Shown here piece by piece: positions 1-9,491 of a stretch of DNA of 36,580 bases. Made by a program: the position numbers and the translations under genes. Under the pieces are notes generated by a model. That model did no database searches. It worked only from the letters and a program-made list of their open reading frames with translations, and had not been told where the DNA came from. The DNA is taken from contig JADRCO010000349.1 of NCBI GenBank assembly GCA_021464525.1, positions 1-36,580 of the forward strand, in the 5' to 3' direction. Positions within the stretch are counted from its first letter, which is position 1. Every line of letters starts with the position of its first letter. Origin of the DNA: Rhizophagus sp. LPA8_4_AMF (taxonomy: Eukaryota; Glomeromycota; Glomeromycetes; Glomerales; Glomeraceae).

Positions 1-972
1 TTTTGAAAAATACTTTAATAATTAAAACTGTAATTGTAATTTGTATTATTTGAAGCAATTTTATTGTTATTATAATTATAAGTACATTAACATTAGTAAA
101 TTAACAATGATTATAGAATTTTATATAGTTAAAAATTAAATAAACCTAGATTTCGGAAATAAAACCGGGTTCAAAACATCACTGTTAATATATAGATATA
201 CTATAACATCAAAAAAAAAATCAATAGTAAATTTTACTGTAGGACTTGATATAGGTTTGGTAAACTATGTTGACAGAACACCCCATCGTCACGCGTCACT
301 TGGATCACGTCAACAATGAACAGTCAAATGTTTATACGTCAAACCGTTATAATAAGTCGTTAACTCTACGGTAACTACTGGATCAACCAACTTATAGTAA
401 ACAGATGGATTCGTATTTTAGGTGCAGCTTCAATAATCGATCCTTTGAAATTTTCTATTTTTATATCACTGAATTAATTATATTTTATATTGAATAATGT
501 TTAGGAAGGTAAGTCGTATAATTTCATTATAATAATAAATATACGATAAAATAATTAATATTTTGGTGATTGATGTTGTCTTTTAACATATTTCTCTGCA
601 ATAATACATATAATAGATTGCTGAAACTTCGGCTAGTTAGTATTTTTTCCATATCTAATATTTGTATAAATAATAAAATTACAAGCATAAAAAAATTAAT
701 TGAAAATTGGAATTTTTGTCATTGATTAATACAGCGTTGCGGATTATTTTTTTTATTATGCCTAAATATTCGGCTGGTACAGCTGGTACAGTAAGAACTA
801 AGAATCAAAGAACCTTTTCCATAAAGTTAATTTTGAACCAGTATATAGGTTTAATCAACTTATCAATTAAAAATAAATGAACTCGTGATTATTTTAATGT
901 GAAAAATAATTCATTTATCGTAGCGTAGGACCGTTTACTTCTAAACATTTCAGATACGTTATTTACAACTTT

Positions 973-1099
973 TCCATGACTTTTTATGCTTTTCGTCCAT
1001 GACTTTTGACTTTTTGTCTATGAATTATTGTCGTCCACTACATGACTTTTTGTCTCCACGGACTTTTCGTCCACGACTTCTTGTCGTCCGCGTCATTTT
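973..1099. repeat. Degenerate tandem repeat, about 17-21 bp units
   Basis: Imperfect units of the form CCAYGACTTTTTGTC(GT) follow one another about six times, in varied forms such as CATGACTTTTTGTC and CCACGACTTCTTGTC. The block stops where the Hsp70 relic begins. It looks like a decayed minisatellite. No open reading frame is implied. Confidence 0.6.
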
Positions 1100-1226
1100 A
1101 CTAATATTCATGATCATTGACAGTGGTGATGGATAATAGATATAACAACGCGTAAATTATTAAAAGGAAGCTAACTAGGTGAAGTCACCGAATGAGCAGG
1201 AGACTTTTGCAAAAGTATGCTCACCA
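1100..1226 (+). pseudogene. Relic of HSPA12-like Hsp70 gene (phosphate-2 region)
   Basis: From the ATG at 1110 the + strand reads M-I-I-D-S-G-D-G and then runs into stops. With small shifts it continues as V-D-I-T-T-R-K-L-L-K-G, G-E-V-T-E and A-G-D-F. This matches the MIVDCGGGTVDLTTRKLL...GEVTERAGDF stretch of the intact genes. The DNA aligns with the gene at 13523-15445 around 14358-14460 (for example ACAACGCGTAAATTATTA against ACTACGCGTAGATTATTG). No upstream or downstream exon is convincingly present, so this is a decayed fragment of a further family member. Confidence 0.7.
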
Positions 1227-1456
1227 ATAAAAATTCTTAGAACTTAAATGTAAATTTAAAATATTCAACCATGCTGGTATAATAATAAGTAATATAACTG
1301 AAGTGAATGAAATTCAGTTGATACGAAATTTCTATTAATCTTCCCGCATCTAGAATCCAAGAGACCTTATATACTTTCTTATTATTTGGTGATATGGAAT
1401 TAAAGATAGGCTTTAACTAAAACAAATAGGTAAACTACAAAGCCAAATCCGGATTA

Positions 1457-1542
1457 ACAGTACCTAGGATGCGTGTTTATGTAATAGAAAGTTTAATTCT
1501 TTGGTTGATATCTATGAAGTCTGGTAATTAATTTATAAAATA
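1457..1542. repeat. Direct repeat copy 1
   Basis: ACAGTACCTAGGATGC, the following TTAATTCTTTGGTTGAT, and then GTAATTAATTTATAAA recur in the same order at 2045-2153. The second copy carries an extra stretch of about 20 bp. Its nature is unknown; it may be a fragment of a dispersed element. Confidence 0.65.
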
Positions 1543-2044
1543 TTTCTTTGAATCAAACTTTTTAATTTTATTTTTTTTTTTTAATAATAATAGAATATTC
1601 ACTAAAATCTGGTTCAAAATCGGCATGTATTATGTAACGAGTCCTTTATATTACACCTATATCCTAATTAATATCACAAATAAAATTCTTGAAAAAGAAA
1701 TATTTACATAGTTGAAAATAAAAGAAATTAAAGGATCTATATCAGATACTGCATATGTATTTTACAGCGATTGTTCCAGTAGCCATATGGAATTCCTCAC
1801 GGAATAGCAAGAAGAAGTTTCCAAATTTACATTTACTCTTGGATTATATAAATAGGGAAGGTATTAATTTTATTTTTTAAAACTGCTTTTATCGCTTAAC
1901 AATTTTGGCACTTTTAAATAAGTAATACAAATAATCATAAATTTGTTGTCATTTATATTTATTTGTCTAATATTATTGAAGTAATTCACAGGTCAAAAAT
2001 TATAGTCCCAAAAGTTTGACAACCTTCAAAATCTTTTGAAAAAT

Positions 2045-2153
2045 ACAGTACCTAGGATGCATGTTTATGTAATATAAAGCTTAATTCTTTGGTTGATTGA
2101 TAAATACAAATATATACAAATCTACGAAGTCCAGTAATTAATTTATAAATTAT
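2045..2153. repeat. Direct repeat copy 2
   Basis: Second copy of the repeat at 1457-1542, in the same orientation about 590 bp downstream. An AT-rich insertion (TACAAATATATACAAATC) lies before the shared GAAGTC motif. Confidence 0.65.
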
Positions 2154-2242
2154 CCATTATTAAATTAATATTAACATGATTTTTGCTGCTAGTGAAGTAA
2201 CTAAAAAAAGAAGAGATGATCATTAAAATCAAGGGAAGAAAC

Positions 2243-2314
2243 ATATCTTTGTGTCTAAAGGCTATATAAATATAGCCTTAGTTTTTATAATGTCAAAGTT
2301 TGTTACAAAGATAT
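2243..2314. repeat. Nested hairpin downstream of an Hsp70 gene
   Basis: An inner perfect 10-bp inverted repeat (AAGGCTATAT, 2258-2267, and ATATAGCCTT, 2270-2279) lies between outer arms ATATCTTTGT (2243-2252) and ACAAAGATAT (2305-2314). It sits about 70 bp beyond the stop codon of the minus-strand Hsp70 gene. It could be a small mobile-element remnant or part of that gene's 3' end. Confidence 0.55.
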
Positions 2315-2384
2315 ATTTTATTAAATTTTATAAAAATGAAATATTGGTCATCATATACTGTATATATGGTAAATTATATAATTA

Positions 2385-4519
2385 TTATTCGCATTTAAAT
2401 GAAACATGGTATTTGGTACCAGTTTTTTGATTTTCAGCAGTAGCTAAAACTTCAACAGATCCGAAAGATAAAGTAAATAAAATTATTGTGTCCTCCATGT
2501 CTTCAATATCTTCATCCTTTGGTAATTCAATCTCCCAATTACGAAGTAAACTCACTCCAGGATCATTACAAAATTTTGCATCAGTATTTTTTGTAACGTA
2601 CATATTAAAACTAATTTTTTGTTGCGTTATTGAACAAGGTTCAAATGCTTTAATAACTTTTTTATTTGCTGGAACTTGTTCACCTCGTTTTGCGAGTGCG
2701 TCGAAAATTATAGTTAAACCATTTGGAAATTTCTCCGACGCTGGATCATCTGGTTGGGATGCTCGTGCAATATCGGTTCCTATAATTAAATGCTTTAGAT
2801 TTTTCATAAAATACGATATGCATTTAAATAGATTAGAAAATTTGTTATACCGTATGTTCGTTTTAAGACACGATTCACGACCTTTTCTTCTTGAAGTCCA
2901 AACTGAACTCCACCTTTAATGATGGCAATTATAGGATGTATTGGTACAGAAATATTCGGAACAATTTTGCCAAATTCCTGTCTAATTCTAGTTTGTAAGT
3001 ATCTAGATTCACTAAATCCACCAGTTAACATCAGAGCCGAGCATTTTTTATTCCTCTTTTCTAGTTGTCCTCTTATCAATCGAATAATTCTTCCTATAAC
3101 TGGATCAAACATCGCTTTAATATCTTCGAGTTCGATTTCTATCGACCAATCGGATTCTTCTAACCGATTTTTCTCTTCCCCAGTAACATACTGTTTTATT
3201 AATTTATAATCATCTAAATCAATATCATAAGATTGGAAATCTGACTGTTGTCCTGTAAATGGGATTTTAACCCGTCTACAAAATTCTTGTACTATATATT
3301 GCAAAAGACTATAATGATCTTTTTTTAAGATTTCAATTACAGATTTTCCTAACTTACGACCTAGAAATTTTACAAATTCTTGATCTACGAAACTTGATCC
3401 ACAGTTATCTCCCGTACGTTCTGTTACTTCACTCATCTTATTGCCATCCAATAATTGCCGTGTTGTTAAATCTACCGTGCCACCGCCACAATCAACAATC
3501 ATAAACGATGCTATTGTGATCGCAAAAATAATTTATTCAATGGAGAATCACTTAATTATTAACAAGAATGAGATGTTTTTATCATACCTCCTGTACTTAA
3601 ATTATGTTGTCCTTTCATAGAATTCAAACAATATATTGCGGCAGCTTCAGCTATTTTTCAAAAAAAAAAAATGGTTTGATTAATTTCCGAATTATTAGAT
3701 AAGCCATATATGGATTACATACGTTCTGTCGTAAATTTTAATTTTCTACTAAACTTGTCTTTAGTCAGTCCTGCATTAAAAGCACATTCACGCATAGTTG
3801 AGATTGCATCATCATCAAATTCTGCCGGTACCTTTGGTAAACAATTAGTAAAAAAAAGCAATATTAATTAAAATGAATTTCGAATTTTTTATGAATAAAA
3901 CATATCTGATATATATATATGAAATACCGTAAGTATAGTTAAAACTTGTCTGTAAAAATCCAAATTTTGCCACAAACTAACGCAACTATTTTTAACCATT
4001 TCAGCCAATTTTTCTAAATAATCTGTGATAACTTTCTTATATTCCAATCCTTCTGGTAAAAAAGGTTTATCACTTAATTCTTTTATTAAATGTAATTTAA
4101 ATAATTCAATAGGTTTTGATTGATCAGAATTCTTTTTTTTATTCGATGGTTTTTCCGCTAAGGCAGGAAATCCCCAAGATTTTACGACTTTATACTTTTC
4201 GTCATATTTAATAACAGTCGGAGTTTTATAATGACCTTCAAGTTCCTCCCAGTTTTCTTGTACAATTATCTCATTTGGATTAGACTTATGCGCATAAGCA
4301 TAACCCTGTTTTAATTGAAAATTTTTGATTAATTAGAACCATCCAAATTTTACAAACTTAATCATTAAATATGGAAAGCTCACAGAATAAGTTGTTCCAA
4401 AGTCTGGAAGTATATATAAAGTTAATTAAGAGATTATTTTATCTAATAAAAATTGAATTTATTACGATAAACATACCGATGGACACTACAACTCGAATAT
4501 CATCATCAAGCAGTGACAT
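2385..4519 (-). CDS. HSPA12-like Hsp70 family ATPase, 7 exons
   Basis: Exons, in transcript order, are 4519-4477, 4403-4384, 4305-3928, 3831-3723, 3650-3588, 3510-2851 and 2779-2385. All introns are GT...AG and the reading stays in frame, giving 555 residues. Visible Hsp70 motifs are phosphate-1 DFGTTYS (residues 15-21, on a 20-nt microexon), the TVPAEF segment, a TTEPEAAAIYC motif matching the classical INEPTAAA, phosphate-2 MIVDCGGGTVDLTTR (about 208-222) and the adenosine motif LTGGFSESRYLQ (about 366-377). The C-terminal 130 residues (AKRGEQV, IELP, FTLSFGSVEVLATA) are a short beta-rich domain, not the classical peptide-binding domain. The family is therefore Hsp70/HSPA12-like; the substrate is unknown. 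Two introns near the phosphate-2 region are absent from the tandem genes to its right. It is divergent from the gene at 4815, sharing 295 bp. Confidence 0.88.
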
Positions 4520-4814
4520 CTTTTTTTCTTTTAACAGAAAAAAAAACTAAGACAGTAGAAACAGTTGCAGATCGGATCAAAATATTCAAACTATACTATC
4601 ATGATATGTATAAAGAATAATCATTACTATTTAAAGAGTAATCAAAGTAATCAAAAACAAAAAATTCTTTGTTTACACAGGTGACCTTGATAAAGCAATT
4701 TGGGTTAGTTCCGGTTTCTAATCTCCGGTATCAAGGTTTTATGTGATAAGATCGAATTATTCATTTAATTTACATATAAATTAACCAACAAAAAAAGATT
4801 TTCTGGTAAAAAAA
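4520..4814. promoter_or_regulatory. Shared divergent promoter region
   Basis: These 295 bp separate the ATG codons of two divergent Hsp70-like genes, so both promoters must lie here or overlap. The right half has the conserved AAGCAATTTGGGTTAGTTC block, followed by an ATGTGATAAGATCGAATTA stretch that is also found ahead of the paralogue at 9492. A long A/T-rich run immediately precedes the right ATG. Confidence 0.6.
4693..4711 (+). promoter_or_regulatory. Conserved 19-bp upstream motif, copy 1
   Basis: AAGCAATTTGGGTTAGTTC lies 104 bp before the ATG at 4815. It differs by one base from the copies upstream of the next three tandem Hsp70 genes. This is a candidate regulatory site; the bound factor is unknown. 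Confidence 0.55.
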
Positions 4815-6881
4815 ATGTCGGATTGCTCAGATTTCCGTGTTGTGGTCGGTCTAGGTAAAAATAGTTATTTCTTTAAGAGCGATATATTAATGAATTATCA
4901 AATTTAACATTTAATTATTGATTTTTTTTTTAAATAGACTTTGGGACCACTTTTTCGGTATGTTATTTTGAAATTTTTTCATTTGCATTTACATTATAAT
5001 TGGTTTGCATAAATACTTATTCATATTTTTTAATTTTAAACCATCTCCATAGGGATTTACCTATTGTCACGTATCTGATGAAGGTAATTTTGTTACTAAT
5101 GACCAATGGCCTGGCGAGTTGGGTCAATTAAAAACAAATACTGTACTTCAATATAACGAGAATTATAAGAAAATTGAATCGTGGGGATATCCAGCATTAT
5201 CGAAACGTCCAAAACGTCCAAGACGTCCAAATAAAAAGAAGGAAAAAAGAAATAAAAATGAAACAAAGCCTATTGAATTGTTTAAATTACACCTGGGAAA
5301 ACTACCAGACAATCTCAAGCCGGAACTTCCATTTAATTATAAGAGGGCCATAACTGGTTATCTCCGAAAAATTGGAAAGTTAATTAAAGAAACGGTTAAA
5401 AGTCATTGGGATGGAATTGCTAGTAATGATGATGATGATGATGATTCTAGTAATAATAATAATGATGTTAATTATAATGATGACGATGATAATTATGTTT
5501 TTAATTTCCTAGAGAAGGTATTAATTATTATAACTGTACCTGCAGAATATTCAGAGAAAGATAAAGGAATCATGAGGGAATGTGCACATAGAGCTGGACT
5601 TATTAAAGAAAGGGAATCGAAAAATTTACAATTTACTACAGAGCGTAAGTAAATAGCTTTAAATGAATAAATTATAACATAAAATATTTTTTTAATTGTA
5701 TCTACATTTCTTTTATAGCCGAAGCTGCTGCAATTTATTGTATGGAAAATAGTTTAAAGGCACACGATCTTAACACACCCGGGACTACTTTTATGATAGT
5801 TGATTGTGGAGGTGGTACAGTAGATTTGACTACACGAAAAGTATTGGAGGATAAACAATTGAGTGAAGTTACTGAAAGAGCTGGAGACTTTTGTGGAAGT
5901 ACATTTATTGATAAGGAATTCCTCAAAGCTTTATGTAAAATTCTTGGAGACCGTGCAATTGATTTATTAAGAGATAACCATTATGGACAAATGCAATATA
6001 TGATTCAAGAATTCGGTCGTCATGCTAAATTACCATTCAGTGGAGATAGGTCCGAATTTAAGAGTTATGAATTGGACCTTGAAGATGTAGTTCCTGTCGT
6101 AATGGATTATGTAACTGAAGAAGTACAAGATAAGATGGAGGAAACTGAATGGGTAATAGAATTTGGATACAATGATATTAGATCAATGTTTGATCCTATT
6201 GTTGAAAGAATTATCAATATGATAAAAATGCAACTTGAAAATTCTCGAGAAACGGTTTCTGCAATGTTTTTGGTAGGAGGATTCAGTCAATCGAAATATT
6301 TGCAAAAAAGAGTTAAACATGAATTTCAAGAAATTCAGCTTCGAGTGAAAAATATTTCTGTTCCTCTACAACCTATTGCGGCAATATCCCGCGGCGCAGC
6401 TTTATATGGATTGAGTTTGATAAATTCAGCACCTAATCTAGACAGAATGAATACTCTTAAATTTGTAATAGAAAAACGTAAATTAAAGTATACTTATGGA
6501 ATTGAAGTTAGTCCTGATTGGGAAGATGGTGATCCAATCGAAAGAAAAGATGAATACGGACGTATCCACAAATTTTTTAGTATGGCGCAAAGAGGAATTA
6601 TGGTAAAACCTAATCAAGAATTTACTTCAGAACTAATGCCAGTATATGAAAAACAAGAAGCTATAAATTTTAAAATATATTATACGACTAAATATAGTGC
6701 AGAATATTGTGATGGTATGGAGAAGCTTGGAAATCTCTTGATTACTCTTCCTGATGTTCATCTTGGATTTAATAGAACTATATTGTTTGGATTAACATTT
6801 GGACGAATGGAAATAATTGCCACTGCTAAAAATAAACTTAATGGACAAAATTATCAAACCACTTTAAGATTAGATATATAG
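4815..6881 (+). CDS. HSPA12-like Hsp70 family ATPase with Asp/Asn insert, 4 exons
   Basis: Exons are 4815-4854, 4938-4957, 5053-5644 and 5719-6881. They splice in frame to 604 residues. Motifs: phosphate-1 DFGTTFS (14-20, microexon); a lysine/arginine/proline-rich stretch (about 72-90); ITVPAEY (about 179-185); TTEPEAAAIYC (about 215-225); DCGGGTVDLTTR (about 246-257); LVGGFSQSKYLQ (about 402-413); and a C-terminal domain from about 475 to 604 with AQRG, LPDVHLG and FGLTFGRMEI. Residues of about 143-171 are an Asp/Asn-rich low-complexity insert coded by GAT/AAT repeats. The paralogues at 13523 and 17240 lack it. The stretch 5167-5752 is identical to 9821-10406. The gene converges on the coiled-coil gene ending at 7046, with 164 bp between stops. 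Nucleotide binding is likely; clients are unknown. Confidence 0.9.
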
Positions 6882-6914
6882 TCGCAGAATTTATTTTTTA
6901 TTTGTACTTTAAAC

Positions 6915-6920
6915 AATAAA
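6915..6920 (+). terminator. Candidate polyadenylation signal
   Basis: AATAAA occurs 34 bp after the Hsp70 stop codon, inside the 164-bp gap to the convergent coiled-coil gene. In so AT-rich a sequence the hexamer is expected often, so this is suggestive only. Confidence 0.35.
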
Positions 6921-7045
6921 GTTATAATCAATTTATGATCATACTATTTATTTATATTTATACTTTATTTGATAATTTACATTATTATTATAAATCATTA
7001 TTAAATTTTACAGTTAGACAAGCCGCTAAAATATTTCGATTTTGT

Positions 7046-8611
7046 TTACTTCTGATTCTGATAACTTTCCTCATGATTTGAAGCTTCATTAGAACCATGT
7101 CCTGCCTGCTGAGATTCTGATTTGTCACTTGATGTCACATTTCTCACCATTTTTTCAAATAAGCTGACGGCATAATTTTGCTCTTGACATCTTGGAAAAA
7201 CTTTAGCACGAGTATATAATTTACGTTTGGATGGATCTTTCAAATTTAAACCAATAACCGGGAAATAGCACAAATCCACAACTAAGTTATCAATATCATC
7301 ATATTCTTCCTCCCATCTTCCCGTCATTGTATCTCGATCTATTTTAGTAGAAGGCTCAAACCAAGCTATTGTAATAATTGGCTCTTGAACATTCAGACGA
7401 AACCAAAATAATCTAATAAATTCACGAATTATATTCGTAGCCATATTTTCAACAGATTGTTTTTTTGCTGTATCATTAATTATACGATATCCATTCATAG
7501 ATTCATTTAAAATATGCTTAACATAATAAATAAAATCATGTTCCCTCATTTGATTATTTTCAATAATCCCTGAAAATCCTCTATTACTAAGAGCAGCATA
7601 AGCTTCTTGTCGAATTTTTATCGAGGACGTTGATGTGATTTTATCCGTTCCGGTTCGAGTTTCAGAAAATTCATTTAATTTTAAACATAAATCATTTGTT
7701 ATCGTTAAAATTTCTGATTCGAGGTATAATATACCACTTGGATCTTCCAAGTAATTGAAATAATCATTAGCATTGTTAATGATTACTCCTAAAACATAAC
7801 GTTGCAAGACTGCCTTAATAAAAGACTTATTTTGCCTCTTTGTTTTCTCTATTATGATATTTGTAAGGCACCCATACTTTTGAGCAAGCTTTTCCACATT
7901 CCCAATATTAACTTCAACGTTTCCTTTTAAATTGGTAACATAATCTTCAATGGCGTCTTGTAAAGATAAAATATCATATTTTAACTGAACCGAATTATTC
8001 TTGTCATCACTTATTCTAAAATTTGCCGCAATTCCAAGAGCTGACTGATATTTGGATGCTTCTTCCCTCAGAGTAACATTATTTTTTTTAAGTTCATTTA
8101 TATCCTCTTGTTTTGCATCAAGTTCTTTTTGAATTTTTATAAGCTCCGTTTTGAAGGTTTCAGTGCGTTCTTTATTATTTTTTAATTCTTTATAGCTATC
8201 TTTTAATTCTTTATTTAATTCTTGAATCTCTGATTCATACTTCCTAATATAATTTTCATAATGTTGATTTTGTGATACTAGCTTATTATGGCTTTTTTCA
8301 TAAGATTCAATAGTTTTTTTTAATGATGAATTTTCTTTTTTAAGTACTTCATTCTCGTGTATTAATTTGTTTCCTTCATCAACTTTAGTTTTTAGGAGTT
8401 TGCAAACTTCGTCATGTCTTATAGGATTACCCTCATTTTCTTTATTTTTTTTATCCTTTTTCTTATCATCGGCAGATGAAATATTAAGATCATTTTTAAT
8501 CGTGGAAGAAAATCCTGAGTCGATGGTGTCACTTATATTATTATTAGTCCTTCTATCAAGGTCTTGCTCTCTTTCTTGGTGTTCACCTCGAACATCATCA
8601 CCAGTTTCCAT
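7046..8611 (-). CDS. Coiled-coil protein with conserved unassigned C-terminal region (family B)
   Basis: This is an intronless frame. The first ATG is at 8611 (METGDDV...), giving 521 residues; the open frame extends three codons further, but only from a TTG. The N-terminus (about 1-65) is polar and low-complexity with a lysine-rich patch (KKKDKKNK). About 75-190 is strongly heptad-like, rich in K, E, L and N. From about 185 a region shared with three other genes here begins: EASKYQSALG, YVTNL, YGC, FIKAVLQR, TRTGTDK, IKIRQEAY, NRGF, QEPI, MTGRWEEEYDD and DLCYFPVIGLDL-like. I do not recognise this region as a named domain. There is no signal peptide or membrane segment, so the protein is probably nucleo-cytoplasmic. 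It is convergent with the Hsp70-like gene ending at 6881 and divergent from the one at 9492. Confidence 0.85.
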   Translation of the reverse strand: METGDDVRGEHQEREQDLDRRTNNNISDTIDSGFSSTIKNDLNISSADDKKKDKKNKENEGNPIRHDEVCKLLKTKVDEGNKLIHENEVLKKENSSLKKTIESYEKSHNKLVSQNQHYENYIRKYESEIQELNKELKDSYKELKNNKERTETFKTELIKIQKELDAKQEDINELKKNNVTLREEASKYQSALGIAANFRISDDKNNSVQLKYDILSLQDAIEDYVTNLKGNVEVNIGNVEKLAQKYGCLTNIIIEKTKRQNKSFIKAVLQRYVLGVIINNANDYFNYLEDPSGILYLESEILTITNDLCLKLNEFSETRTGTDKITSTSSIKIRQEAYAALSNRGFSGIIENNQMREHDFIYYVKHILNESMNGYRIINDTAKKQSVENMATNIIREFIRLFWFRLNVQEPIITIAWFEPSTKIDRDTMTGRWEEEYDDIDNLVVDLCYFPVIGLNLKDPSKRKLYTRAKVFPRCQEQNYAVSLFEKMVRNVTSSDKSESQQAGHGSNEASNHEESYQNQK

Positions 8612-9491
8612 TTCTTTCAAGGTAAATAAATTGTATAAATTGTGTTCTTAACGCAATTGAGAATAACAAAACTTTTTAAACTTGGTAAGAGTTTAATACG
8701 TATTATTATATTTTTGTGAAAGCTGATCAAATGATAACGTTTCAAGTTTTATTCCGGTTTATTAGCACAATGTTGTGCAAAATTTACTGCGCCATACTGA
8801 TATGTCTTAATTTCTCCCTTAACTATTATTTATGAAATTGTGAGAAAGAAAATAAAATATACCATCGTAAAATTTAAAATTTAACGTGCATCAAGAAAGT
8901 CATTACTGCATTAAAAATCATTAACAACCTAAAAACTTTGCACATGTTGATTTGTAGACGAATAGGCGAATAGTCTCTTTTAACCCATAAAATATTATTA
9001 TTATTTTATATCGTGATAAAAAATTTGGTTTATCTCACAGAATAGTGGGTTATAAATTTACTAACAATAAACCTAAATAGTCGTTTTTACCACGATAGGT
9101 TGCTATCCAATAAGTCCCAGCTAACGAGAAATAATTGATATTATTAAAAACACAAGTCACTCTCGACTCTTGAATCAAGTATATCACTTAGAAATATTTT
9201 ATTTGTTTTTGTACAATTTACTTTTTCTTGATGATGTTCAATGTAAATATGCATGTATTAGCTAACGTTTAGATCATCTTTATATCGAAAATATTTCTGG
9301 TTTATAGAACGACTTATTGGTAAGAGATCAAATAGTTGTGTAAACATACTGATAACGAAGCAATTTAGGTTAGTTCGGTGTTGATCTCGAAATACATGAT
9401 GTGTGATAAAATCGAATTAGTTGCATTCATTTATTTATTTATAAATAACCGAATGACCCTTTTTTTTGGTAAAATTTCCGTTACCAAAAAA
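8612..9491. promoter_or_regulatory. Divergent intergenic region between coiled-coil and Hsp70 genes
   Basis: These 880 bp separate two divergent starts. The right end carries the 19-bp motif and a GTGATAAAATCGAATTA stretch, both shared with the 4815 gene's upstream region. No coding relic was recognised in the rest. Confidence 0.5.
9358..9376 (+). promoter_or_regulatory. Conserved 19-bp upstream motif, copy 2
   Basis: AAGCAATTTAGGTTAGTTC lies 115 bp before the ATG at 9492 and is identical to copies 3 and 4. Confidence 0.6.

Larger units (their letters stand above)
1..2384. other. Gene-poor left flank with repeats and one Hsp70 relic
   Basis: No open gene structure is visible here. The stretch is strongly AT-rich. 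It contains a degenerate tandem repeat (973-1099), an HSPA12-like relic (1100-1226), a direct repeat pair (1457-1542 and 2045-2153) and a nested hairpin (2243-2314) that lies just beyond the stop of the first Hsp70 gene. Nothing else could be assigned. Confidence 0.6.

Noticed and set aside
238-275. GGACTTGATATAGGTTTGGT resembling a VGLDFGTT-coding start of an Hsp70 gene
   Set aside because: The microexon introns are absent and the motif is poor; it is too weak to call, although its distance to the 1100 relic would fit.
2488-2919. Plus-strand open frame of 143 codons opposite the first Hsp70 gene
   Set aside because: It overlaps, antisense, exons 6-7 and the intron of a well-supported minus-strand gene; no features of its own.
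5735-5926. Minus-strand open frame opposite an Hsp70 exon, repeated at 10389 and 14299
   Set aside because: It is antisense to the conserved DCGGGTVDLTTR coding stretch and recurs only because that stretch is conserved.
8612-8620. Three extra N-terminal codons for the coiled-coil gene
   Set aside because: The open frame reaches 8620 but starts with TTG; a nuclear fungal gene should begin at the ATG at 8611.
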